Source: Tubulinosema ratisbonensis
Taxonomy: Eukaryota > Microsporidia > Tubulinosematidae
Assembly: GCA_004000155.1 (NCBI GenBank)
Contig: RCSS01000034.1
Span: 1 to 11,444, forward strand
DNA length: 11,444 bases
Direction: 5' to 3'
The notes beneath the pieces are model-generated. The model was given only the letters and a program-made list of their open reading frames with translations, was not told where the DNA came from and ran no database searches. The stretch's first letter is position 1. Each line of letters opens with the position of its first letter. Of this stretch, positions 1-6,121 are shown in pieces. Position numbers and translations under genes: made by a program.

Positions 1-532
1 TGTGAAAGGCAGCCATAATGATGATTGCTTACTTTAGATAAATTTTAAAATTGAACGAAAAAGACAACAAAAATACTTTCTTTATTCAATACTCGAAAGA
101 AAAGCCTTTTTAATAAAAGAAAATTAAAAGAAGTTAAAGAAAAATTACAGAAAGACATATATCGCAGATAATACAAAAAAGTAATGTAGTGATAATAATA
201 AATTTTAAAAATTTATTTATAAAAGAAAAATAAATAAATCCTCAGCCCACTATGCCAGAAGAACCAAGAATAAATAAAAACATTAAAAAAGATTTTTTTT
301 AATATACATACAATATCAAACCTGCCTAGAAGACAGACAGAAAAGCCAAATTCTTTATCTGACCTCTAAAAAAGCACTCCCTTCTTAGAATATTACCTAA
401 GAACAGGAAAGCCTCCAGGCAAACACTTAAGTAAGTTTTAAAATACACAAAAAAAAACATCAATTCATTAGATTTATTATTGCACTTTAATAATTTGCAA
501 GGAAAAGATTAAACATTACAATTAAAATTTAA
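1..532. other. Gene-free A+T-rich left flank of transposase relic
   Basis: No open frame of useful length is seen on either strand. Stops are dense in all frames. Most of the stretch is A/T homopolymer-like DNA. A patch at about 300-420 is visibly richer in G+C than its surroundings, like the recognisable relic further right, and could be an eroded 5' part of the same element, but I cannot align any motif in it. A perfect 10-bp stem hairpin at 211-239 is listed separately. I see no RNA gene and no promoter-like arrangement. Confidence 0.6.
211..239. repeat. Inverted repeat, 10-bp perfect stem, 9-base loop
   Basis: ATTTATTTAT at 211-220 is the exact reverse complement of ATAAATAAAT at 230-239, separated by AAAAGAAAA. 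The arms are pure A/T, so chance is a serious explanation in this composition. It lies left of the transposase relic, but I found no matching copy on the other side that would make it part of a terminal inverted repeat. Confidence 0.5.
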
Positions 533-993
533 AATGAAAAAAATATTATCCTCAAATATATATTTAAAGACAGTCTTATAAAAAATGCCATTAACATAAA
601 GAATTTTCACACGGATGGTACATATATACTAATTAATAACGGGCTACCGTATAAGTTTTCGGGTTTACTGGATGTGCGGGTAATTTATCACTTAGGCATA
701 AGAATCATGCCAGAAGAATCATATGAACATATTTTTTGTATGATAGAGCACTTTGTGAGGATTTTAAAAAGGGTTTTTGTTATTTTAAGATATTGATTGC
801 GGACGGTGCTTCATAATTGTCGCTTTTTGCTCATAAACATACAACAATGAAAAAAGGAATTTATTGTTGGTCATATATTTTTAAAAATATCAAAAATTTG
901 GTATCCACTTTAAAAACTGAACAAAGAAAAAGTATATTAAAAGATATTTATTTTATTCAACAGTCTCATTCATTCGTTTTCTTTAAAAATTAA
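533..993 (+). pseudogene. Mutator-like (MULE) transposase relic, frameshifted
   Basis: A first open segment (533-796, 87 codons, no start codon) reads LIKNAINIKNFHTDGTYILI at about 575-634. This resembles the first-aspartate region of MULE-family DDE transposases (HTDGTY). It is followed by a hydrophobic strand and MPEESYEHIF, the usual position of the 'EE..YE..F' block. The segment ends at TGA 794-796. Shifting by one base restores IADGAS (796-813), the second-aspartate motif. A stop and another shift follow, and then the frame with GIYCWSYIFKNIK and KSILKDIYF (about 856-960), matching the family's 'CW.H..kNi..' region with His replaced by Tyr. The frame ends at TAA 991-993. The third catalytic acidic residue and the C-terminus were not found, nor an N-terminal zinc finger. 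There are at least three inactivating changes, so the copy is dead. Family assignment comes from remembered motif order, not a search. The patch is richer in G+C than its flanks, consistent with insertion from elsewhere in the genome or by transfer. Confidence 0.72.
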
Positions 994-997
994 TTTT

Positions 998-1045
998 ATA
1001 AAAAATAAATTTAATAAAAAATAAATTTAATAAAAAATAAATTTA
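998..1045. repeat. Tandem repeat, 3 perfect copies of a 16-bp unit
   Basis: The unit ATAAAAAATAAATTTA occurs at 998-1013, 1014-1029 and 1030-1045 without mismatch. It begins five bases after the last stop of the transposase relic. Perfect identity implies recent slippage or expansion. No function can be inferred. Confidence 0.85.
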
Positions 1046-1854
1046 AAAATTACTTTAAATGTCAATGAAAAAAATTCTAACTTTTAAATAAATATTATCT
1101 TTTTATGATTTTGTAATTTAAGAATACCCTGTGTTATAAATTTTTATACTATTAAAATTAAATAATTTTTAACAAAGCACCTGAAAAGAAAAATCAAATA
1201 AAAAGAACCTTTGTTTTTTTGGACTTAGATTATTAAAAGTCATTATTCATAAGTCACATAGCGTGCATGAGATATCTAATCTCTAAAACAAGAAAATCTA
1301 AAATTTATTTTTAAAAAAGTTACTTTGAAATAAATTAAATTATCAATTTTTTCCCTACAAACATCTGAATAACTGGTGTCTGATATACTTTTGAATATTT
1401 CTTATATCTAATAAAATTTTTTCTCCAAGTATCATATGTAAAAAAAATTATATTTTGTTTTGAGTAATTTATACTGAAAAATAAGATAATTAAATGTTAA
1501 TTTTGTACACATATTTCATAAATTAAAAATTTCTTATATTATTCTTAGTAATTAGATATTGTAAATTAATAATTATAAAATTGTACTAATAAACAGACAA
1601 GTAATGAGATTTATCAAAAGTTAAATTTTTGTTTTAATGATTTTAACATTAAATTAAAATAAAAAATATAAAACTTATCTAACAAAATTTATTAAAGCAA
1701 GTAAAAATAACTCACGAGTATTAGTAAACACACGATTATAAATCTACAAACTTATTAAAAAAAGAAAAAAAAATTAGCAAAGTAATGACGAAGAAAATAA
1801 ATCTATGCGATTTATAAAAATAGTTAGACAGTTATTTTATTGATATATGCAAAA
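1046..1854. other. A+T-rich intergenic DNA without recognisable gene
   Basis: All six frames are broken by frequent stops and no start-proximal C-rich signal leads into a frame. It might hold more of the decayed transposon downstream of the recognisable part (for example a short NNW-containing frame near 1365-1380), but this is below what I can support. The right end contains the 3' flank and polyadenylation signal of the neighbouring - strand gene. Confidence 0.6.
1836..1841 (-). terminator. Poly(A) signal AATAAA of the dsRBD-like gene
   Basis: The - strand reads AATAAA starting 14 bases past the stop codon. This is the canonical eukaryotic polyadenylation hexamer in the expected place, but it is a weak signal by itself in A+T-rich DNA. 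Similar signals follow four other genes here. Confidence 0.45.
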
Positions 1855-2802
1855 TTATTGGTTGCTGTTATTAGATTCAGTAGTTTTATTAAAAAACATG
1901 TTCTTGATTTTCTGTAATTGCAATTTGTTTTTAAGCTCTACATCCTCTTTAAGATTAGGGACTATTGCAATTCCCTCTTCAGAGCTTTCTTCATAAATTT
2001 TTTTAGATTCGATATTTACTTTATTGTTTTCTTTAACTGATTCTTGATCTTTCTTTTTACAATGTTCATTAATGTACTCTAATATCATTTTACAAACTTC
2101 GTCTTTGGAATCTTCTTTGCTATAAGCATATTTGGATGTAAAAACTTCGTTTTCAAACTCAGCACTGCAAATAAACAGCCCGTTTGTCTTTTCGAACATG
2201 TATTCGGGGTAGCAATATTTGTTCTCTTTACAAAAATTCTTCACTTCTGTCGCATAATCTATTTTCTTCTCTTCGTTATTATAGTTTTCGTTAGTATACT
2301 TTAAACCAGGTACACTGGTTTCTTGTGCATCCGAAATCATATTATTATCATAATTAGTACTTTTATGTAAATGTGTCCCTATTCCCAGTTCAGCTAGTTC
2401 GTCGTTATCAAGTACATCGCCTGATCTTCTGGTTCTTTTTTTCTTTTTTTTCTTAATAGTGGTGATAACAGATTCTTGTACAATTGGCATGTCTGGTTCT
2501 TTGCTTAATTCTTCTATATTCGCTTCGATAATCTGTAAACCAAAATCTATCATTGTTAACAAAGCAACACATTTGCTTCTTCGCGACTTTGCTGACTCTA
2601 TCAAAGTGTCAAAAATATGAAGCTTAACGTGAAAAGATATCCCAGTTTGTTCAAATATGATTTTTGGTGGATTGAGATGAGGAAAGTGTTCAGAAAACTT
2701 ATCTGTAAGTTCTGTAAACTTTTTTTGTACCTGTTCCCAACTAACATTGTCATGTGACTTTTGCAAACTAAACATAATTTCGGATACTTGCTTGCTTTTC
2801 AT
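1855..2802 (-). CDS. Unrecognised protein with dsRNA-binding-like domain(s)
   Basis: The gene encodes 315 residues from an ATG preceded by AACCCTGA, a C-rich start signal like those of its neighbours. Residues ~182-246 follow the alpha-beta-beta-beta-alpha plan of a dsRNA-binding domain: helix VKNFCKENK, strands PEYMFEKTN / LFICSAEFEN / EVFTSKYAYS, then helix KEDSKDEVCKMILEYI. The lysines that contact RNA at the start of the last helix (usually KKxAK) are reduced to KEDSK. Residues ~22-95 show a fainter version of the same pattern: a helix, then PPKIIFEQTG, ISFHVKLHIF, and a basic ESAKSRRSK leading into a helix. Between them lies a basic run KKKKKKRTRR (117-126), a possible nuclear or RNA-binding signal, and an acidic/Asn-rich linker. 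The C-terminus (~250-315) is charged and partly helical. There is no signal peptide or membrane segment. An RNA-binding role is inference; it could also be a protein-interaction dsRBD. I do not recognise an orthologue. Confidence 0.8.
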   Translation of the reverse strand: MKSKQVSEIMFSLQKSHDNVSWEQVQKKFTELTDKFSEHFPHLNPPKIIFEQTGISFHVKLHIFDTLIESAKSRRSKCVALLTMIDFGLQIIEANIEELSKEPDMPIVQESVITTIKKKKKKRTRRSGDVLDNDELAELGIGTHLHKSTNYDNNMISDAQETSVPGLKYTNENYNNEEKKIDYATEVKNFCKENKYCYPEYMFEKTNGLFICSAEFENEVFTSKYAYSKEDSKDEVCKMILEYINEHCKKKDQESVKENNKVNIESKKIYEESSEEGIAIVPNLKEDVELKNKLQLQKIKNMFFNKTTESNNSNQ

Positions 2803-2805
2803 TCA

Positions 2806-2829
2806 GGGTTATTTTTTAATTAATTTATA
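2806..2829 (-). promoter_or_regulatory. Start-proximal CCC signal and TATA-like element
   Basis: On the - strand CCC lies 4-6 bases before the ATG of the dsRBD-like gene (plus-strand GGG at 2806-2808), and TATAAATTA lies 19-27 bases before it (2821-2829). C triplets are scarce in this A+T-rich spacer. CCC-like signals close to start codons are a described feature of microsporidian genes. Transcription would start almost at the ATG. Confidence 0.5.
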
Positions 2830-2863
2830 AAATTTTGTATATTTTTNTTAATAAAAAACGCTA

Positions 2864-2869
2864 TTTATT
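2864..2869 (-). terminator. Poly(A) signal AATAAA of the His-rich ZIP gene
   Basis: The - strand AATAAA begins 10 bases after the stop codon of the histidine-rich ZIP gene and lies about 60 bases upstream of the next start codon, so the 3' end of one transcript approaches the promoter of the next. Confidence 0.45.
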
Positions 2870-2878
2870 TAAAAAATT

Positions 2879-3769
2879 TTATTTCCTGCTTCCAACAATA
2901 ATCTCGTATGCAGGCATAAAAAGAGAAGAAATTGTGTACCCAGTGCCTAAAAAAACAATCTTACGAATAGGTGATCCTTTCCCATGAAAATGTGGTGGTA
3001 TCATTTCTACAAACACAATAAAAAACATTGATCCTAAAGCACATCCATTCAAAAACCACTCAGCTTTGTTGAGAATAGGCAGATTTTTAAAAAGTAATCC
3101 TAAAGGAGTCAAAAGTGAATAAGTTGTATTTAAAAGTAAAGCAAAAGTAAAATCAAAATTGGCAGTAAAGATTGTAATACCAATGGAAATAGATTCAATG
3201 ACTTTATGAACTAAAAGAGCAATAATTGTTTTCATTGATTGGATTCCTAATCCTTCAAGAAAAGAGTGAATAGAAATCATCAAAACAAAAATGAAAGCTT
3301 GAATTTTAGAAGTAGAGTATTTTATAGCATCTGTGCAACAATCAGTTTCGTCGTGTTTATGGTCTTTATGGTCACCATGGGTATTTTTTTTATGATCTTC
3401 TAATTTTTCACTTTCACAATGTTTATGCTTTAACATCAAAGTATCAACGGCTAAAAGTACAACAAAAACTAATCCAGCCAAAAAAAGACCTCTATTAAAT
3501 TTATGTTCATGTCCACCACTACACTTATGACCGTGTTCATGGGAATGATTGTGAGAATGTCCACTTTTTCCAGAATGGTCATGTTCAACTGCTAAATGAG
3601 GTATTAGATCATTTAAAGCTACAGAAAGCATCATTCCAGCCGAAAAGATTATCAAATTCGGAAAGAATTTTTTAACTTTTCTTACTTTATTAAATAAGAA
3701 AGGAACCATCGAAAGTGTTAAAGACACAACAAAAAAAGTTAATGCCATGCCAGGAGTATTGTATTTCAT
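2879..3769 (-). CDS. ZIP-family metal transporter, histidine-rich
   Basis: This 296-residue protein is predicted to carry divalent metal, usually Zn(II) (sometimes Fe(II) or Mn(II)), into the cytosol across a membrane. About eight hydrophobic segments are visible: ~8-26, 38-58, 93-113, 155-178, 180-200, 204-226, 238-257 and 270-291. The fourth and fifth carry the family metal site HSFLEG (His168, Glu172) and HKVIES (His188, Glu192). The loop after the second segment (~62-92) is packed with His (HSHNHSHEHGH), and the loop after the third (~114-145) has a second His cluster plus CC (144-145); both look like metal-capture or sensing loops. FSAGMML and NDLIPH in the second segment are also typical. 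The ATG is chosen because CCCC lies 4-7 bases before it; Met8 is an alternative. It is a paralogue of the ZIP gene at 4608-5417, with Dre2 between them. Metal specificity and membrane (plasma membrane or internal) cannot be told from sequence. Confidence 0.93.
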   Translation of the reverse strand: MKYNTPGMALTFFVVSLTLSMVPFLFNKVRKVKKFFPNLIIFSAGMMLSVALNDLIPHLAVEHDHSGKSGHSHNHSHEHGHKCSGGHEHKFNRGLFLAGLVFVVLLAVDTLMLKHKHCESEKLEDHKKNTHGDHKDHKHDETDCCTDAIKYSTSKIQAFIFVLMISIHSFLEGLGIQSMKTIIALLVHKVIESISIGITIFTANFDFTFALLLNTTYSLLTPLGLLFKNLPILNKAEWFLNGCALGSMFFIVFVEMIPPHFHGKGSPIRKIVFLGTGYTISSLFMPAYEIIVGSRK

Positions 3770-3772
3770 AAA

Positions 3773-3801
3773 GGGGTGTTTCTTTTTTTTATTTATTTAT
3801 A
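3773..3801 (-). promoter_or_regulatory. CCCC start signal and TATA box of His-rich ZIP gene
   Basis: The - strand reads TATAAATA (3794-3801), then an A-run, then CACCCCTTT directly before the ATG. CCCC occupies 3773-3776. The spacing of TATA to ATG (25-32 bases) leaves room for only a very short leader. Confidence 0.55.
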
Positions 3802-4239
3802 AATAAGCCACTAAAAAATTATTAATTTCATTCATTATTTTTTGACTGATAAAAAATTAATTAAAATAAATAAAAAATAATTAACCAATCAAATGTGAAT
3901 TTTTACAAACCAAAATGAAATTTTTTACTTTTATAAAACCAAAAATTATTTAAAAAAGAAATAAGTTTTAATTGTAAATTAAAGATAAAATGAAATTTTT
4001 TAAGTGTCAAATAAATCACCTTAAAAAATTTACTTTTTCTCTTTTAGCAAAAATTAATCAAATGTTTTAAAGATATATTTACTTTTTTTTTAATTAAATT
4101 AATATTTAATTTTCAAAAACAATGTAAAAAATTTACTTTGTTAAACCAATAGTAGTTCTTTACAGTAAAAATGTAAAACATTTCATTAAAAAATTTTTTT
4201 CTAAAATAAGTTAAATTTGAAAAAAATGACAGTTAAAAT

Positions 4240-4245
4240 TTTATT
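4240..4245 (-). terminator. Poly(A) signal AATAAA of the Dre2 gene
   Basis: The - strand reads GAATAAAATT starting about 15 bases past the TGA stop of the Dre2-like gene. Confidence 0.45.
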
Positions 4246-4259
4246 CATTTTTGACACGT

Positions 4260-4544
4260 TCACAATAATTTATCATCTTCCATGTTAAAGTTAACTTCTT
4301 CTCCAGGCTTAAAAGCTGGAAGCCCTCTATAAGGACATGATTCACATCTATAATCATCACCAAGATAGCATCCACCACATTTAGATTTATAAGGTTCACT
4401 TGTCCCTTCCTTTCTACCACAGCTACAGTTTTTACATGGCTTCTTTTTCTTCAATTTTGGTGGACAAGGTGGTTTTGTGCTCATTGATTCTTTTAATTTT
4501 TCTTCTAAATTTTTTTCCTTTTCGCTTATATTTTCATTCTCCAT
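4260..4544 (-). CDS. DRE2: Dre2/anamorsin Fe-S protein, C-terminal domain only
   Basis: In yeast and animals Dre2 (CIAPIN1) accepts electrons from the diflavin reductase Tah18 and drives cytosolic Fe-S cluster assembly. The 94-residue product contains both cluster motifs of that family: motif A Cys27-X9-Cys37-X2-Cys40-X-Cys42 (PCKNCSCG) and motif B Cys56-X2-Cys59-X7-Cys67-X2-Cys70 ([17 protein letters not shown]), followed by the family tail GLPAFKPGE (74-82). All eight cysteines in the protein are ligands. The methyltransferase-like N-terminal domain present in human and yeast proteins (about 300+ residues in total) is absent. It cannot have been missed upstream, because the ZIP stop codon lies only 63 bases before this ATG. 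A charged helix (1-20) stands in its place. No CCC signal precedes the ATG, unlike the neighbours; the leader is AAGTAAAATG. The gene ends with TGA. Identity is firm; whether this minimal form works alone is inference. Confidence 0.93.
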   Translation of the reverse strand: MENENISEKEKNLEEKLKESMSTKPPCPPKLKKKKPCKNCSCGRKEGTSEPYKSKCGGCYLGDDYRCESCPYRGLPAFKPGEEVNFNMEDDKLL

Positions 4545-4583
4545 TTTACTTAAAATAAAAAATTTAATTTAAAAATAATTTAC

Positions 4584-4603
4584 AAATAAAAAATTTTTTA
4601 TTT
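4584..4603. repeat. Perfect 20-bp palindrome between ZIP stop and Dre2 start
   Basis: AAATAAAAAATTTTTTATTT is its own reverse complement. It lies 5 bases past the stop of the second ZIP gene and includes its AATAAA signal (4597-4602 on the - strand). It may simply reflect A/T runs, or form a hairpin at the transcript end. Confidence 0.6.
4597..4602 (-). terminator. Poly(A) signal AATAAA of the divergent ZIP gene
   Basis: AATAAA on the - strand starts 6 bases after the TAA stop and lies inside a 20-bp palindrome. The next start codon is only about 53 bases further on, so the transcript end and the Dre2 promoter must overlap. Confidence 0.45.
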
Positions 4604-4607
4604 TTGG

Positions 4608-5417
4608 TTAATTATGATTGGTTATTTTTTCTTCAAACAAATCAATACTCTGATTTAATCCAAAGGTTAATGAAATTCCAATAATAAAAAATAACAAAGA
4701 AACCAGCCTTCTTCTAATCTTTTTATGTTCAAATACATGGGGTAACATTTCCGCGAAAGTTATAAAAACTAATGATCCACAACCCAAACCATTAAAAAGA
4801 GGTTCATAATTGCTAAATGATTCAGATTTAAAGAAAATAAATGGTAATGGTGTCATAAATGAATTAATAAAACAACAAATTAAATTAAAAATCACAGGTG
4901 TTTCTAAAGTATTTAAAAAAGAACCAAAAAAAATTGAATCAAGAATTTTATGCACTAACAATCCTATTGCTCTGGTAGTGGTAAAAGTACCTGTACATTC
5001 TAAAAATGAATGTAAAGAAAACAAAGCAGTGAAAATAGAAGCTTCGATTATTTTTTTATACTTTAAATTATCAAATTTTGATCCAAAAAAAGAATTTTCA
5101 CTTTCATGATTTAAAACTTCATTTTCTGTTTCTTCGCCGTGGGAATGACATTTAAAAATTCCATTAAAAGCAAATAAAATAGTAAAAGTTAACAAACAAA
5201 TAAAAGGACTCAATGCAAATTTATGGTCAGAATGAGAGTGATTATGTTCAAATACATGAGGAAAAAGATCATTAAACAAAGTGGTTAACATTATCCCAGC
5301 AGAGAATGAAACGAGGTAATGTCTATATTTCTCTTTTAGGATAATATTATTCTTTTTTGATGATAGAAATGAAATGAAAAAGGCAACGATTGAAAAAATG
5401 AAAGAAGCGATTATCAT
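4608..5417 (-). CDS. Divergent ZIP-family metal transporter paralogue
   Basis: The 269-residue membrane protein aligns along its length with the ZIP at 2879-3769. Shared blocks are FSAG(I/M)ML, ND(L)(F/I)PH (49-54), HSFLE (136-140), LLVHK (153-157), NG..(C)GS..F (209-218) and EM(L/I)P (223-226). About eight hydrophobic segments are apparent. The metal site differs from the usual ZIP pattern: HSFLEC (Cys141 for Gly) and HKILDS, with Asp160 where Glu is usual. Its His-rich loops are much shorter (HNHSHSDH at 58-65, HSH at 91-93). It may have a different metal preference or weaker activity; that is inference. The ATG is the first in frame, with CCCC 15-18 bases upstream (5432-5435). Dre2 follows 63 bases downstream on the same strand. 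The 99-codon frame on the opposite strand is a shadow. Confidence 0.9.
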   Translation of the reverse strand: MIIASFIFSIVAFFISFLSSKKNNIILKEKYRHYLVSFSAGIMLTTLFNDLFPHVFEHNHSHSDHKFALSPFICLLTFTILFAFNGIFKCHSHGEETENEVLNHESENSFFGSKFDNLKYKKIIEASIFTALFSLHSFLECTGTFTTTRAIGLLVHKILDSIFFGSFLNTLETPVIFNLICCFINSFMTPLPFIFFKSESFSNYEPLFNGLGCGSLVFITFAEMLPHVFEHKKIRRRLVSLLFFIIGISLTFGLNQSIDLFEEKITNHN

Positions 5418-5431
5418 TTTTTAAAAATTAA

Positions 5432-5442
5432 GGGGTAAATTT
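5432..5442 (-). promoter_or_regulatory. AAATTTACCCC signal before the divergent ZIP gene
   Basis: The - strand reads AAATTTACCCC ending 15 bases before the ATG, combining an AAATTT phrase with a C-run. Both kinds of motif have been described near microsporidian starts. I see no clear TATA box. Confidence 0.45.
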
Positions 5443-5497
5443 TTACTATGCAATTACTAAAAACTTTTAAGATTAAAATGATCAAAATTGTTTTTTT

Positions 5498-5513
5498 ATT
5501 CTTTTAAAAGAAT
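5498..5513. repeat. Perfect 16-bp palindrome ATTCTTTTAAAAGAAT
   Basis: Self-complementary over 16 bases and containing C/G pairs, so slightly less likely by chance than the pure A/T palindromes here. It lies 81 bases upstream of the divergent ZIP start. A dimeric regulator site is possible but unsupported. Confidence 0.4.
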
Positions 5514-6097
5514 TGAATTTAAGTAAATTTGATGGTTTACCATCTTTGAAGAAGTTTCTAAACCAAACTTATTTTTTAAAAATAAATGATTTTTATTTTT
5601 AAGATTAAAATAATTTTTTAATATTAGGTATCTTTCAAAAAGGGGGTAAAGATAAATTAATGTATGCAAAATTTTTCTCACTTTAAAGGTATAAAAAGAT
5701 TCTTAATCATTAAAAAAATAAAGAATGTTTATTTCTTATAATAAATACAAGAATTTTTTCCCTATGGACTATCAATTCATACGAAGATCTATTACTATAC
5801 CTTTCTATTTATAATTTATAAAATGGCTTTCAGTAAGATACATACGATAAATATATTTCTACATAATTAGGTATAATTCAAGATACTACGAACTTTTCAA
5901 CCGAAAAAATTCATCATCGTGCACTTTTTCAACAAGCTATCTTAAATACTTTTATAATAAAAAACCGATAAATTTCATAAATAAGAAAAAAATTAATTCC
6001 AACTTTAAAAAAGAGTATAATAAGTTAAGTTTAAAATAATAAATATGTGATAATTAAAATCAAAAATACCTTTTCTTTTACAAAAAATATCATTTAA

Positions 6098-6101
6098 NNN
6101 N
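6098..6101. other. Four undetermined bases (assembly gap)
   Basis: NNNN lies about 15 bases downstream of the eIF2A stop codon. The true gap size is unknown, so the spacer length here is uncertain. Confidence 0.9.
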
Positions 6102-6104
6102 CAG

Positions 6105-6121
6105 AATAAAATCATTTTATT
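6105..6121 (-). terminator. eIF2A 3' end: palindrome with AATAAA over the stop
   Basis: The - strand reads AATAAAATGATTTTATT, a perfect inverted repeat of 8-base arms around one base. The first AATAAA (6116-6121) overlaps the TAA stop (6117-6119), and a second lies at 6120-6125, inside the coding sequence. The 3' untranslated region must be extremely short if this signal is used. Confidence 0.5.

Larger units (their letters stand above)
3770..4259. other. A+T-rich spacer with degenerate AATTTACTTT-type repeats
   Basis: There is no coding frame here. Variants of one short phrase recur: AAATTTTTTACTTTT (about 3918-3932), AAATTTTTTAAGTG (about 3992-4005), AAAATTTACTTTTTC (about 4025), ATATTTACTTTTTT (about 4076) and AAAAATTTACTTTG (about 4127-4140). 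They are imperfect and unevenly spaced, so this may be old repeat decay or composition bias. The left end holds the ZIP promoter and the right end the Dre2 3' flank. The spacer is unusually long beside the 63-120 bp spacers elsewhere in this cluster. Confidence 0.5.
5418..6116. other. ~700 bp spacer with no supportable gene
   Basis: The only frame of note (5496-5681, - strand, 61 codons) would have to begin at GTG and has no family resemblance, so I do not call it. A run of five C on the - strand (5642-5646, TTTACCCCC) looks like the start signals of neighbouring genes but leads to no ATG-initiated frame of any length, so it may mark a decayed gene. A perfect 16-bp palindrome lies at 5498-5513, and four N bases at 6098-6101. 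Confidence 0.55.

Noticed and set aside
300..420. Possible coding patch of higher G+C upstream of the transposase relic
   Set aside because: Every frame is broken and I could not align it to an N-terminal zinc finger or other transposase part; kept only as a remark.
1360..1450. Possible C-terminal piece of the transposase (NNW-like frame)
   Set aside because: Too short and broken; no third catalytic acidic residue could be placed.
4810..5109. 99-codon + strand frame opposite the divergent ZIP
   Set aside because: It lies wholly antisense to a gene with clear homology and shows no motif of its own.
5496..5681. 61-codon - strand frame
   Set aside because: It starts at GTG, has no ATG near its beginning, shows no family resemblance and has composition like the surrounding spacer.
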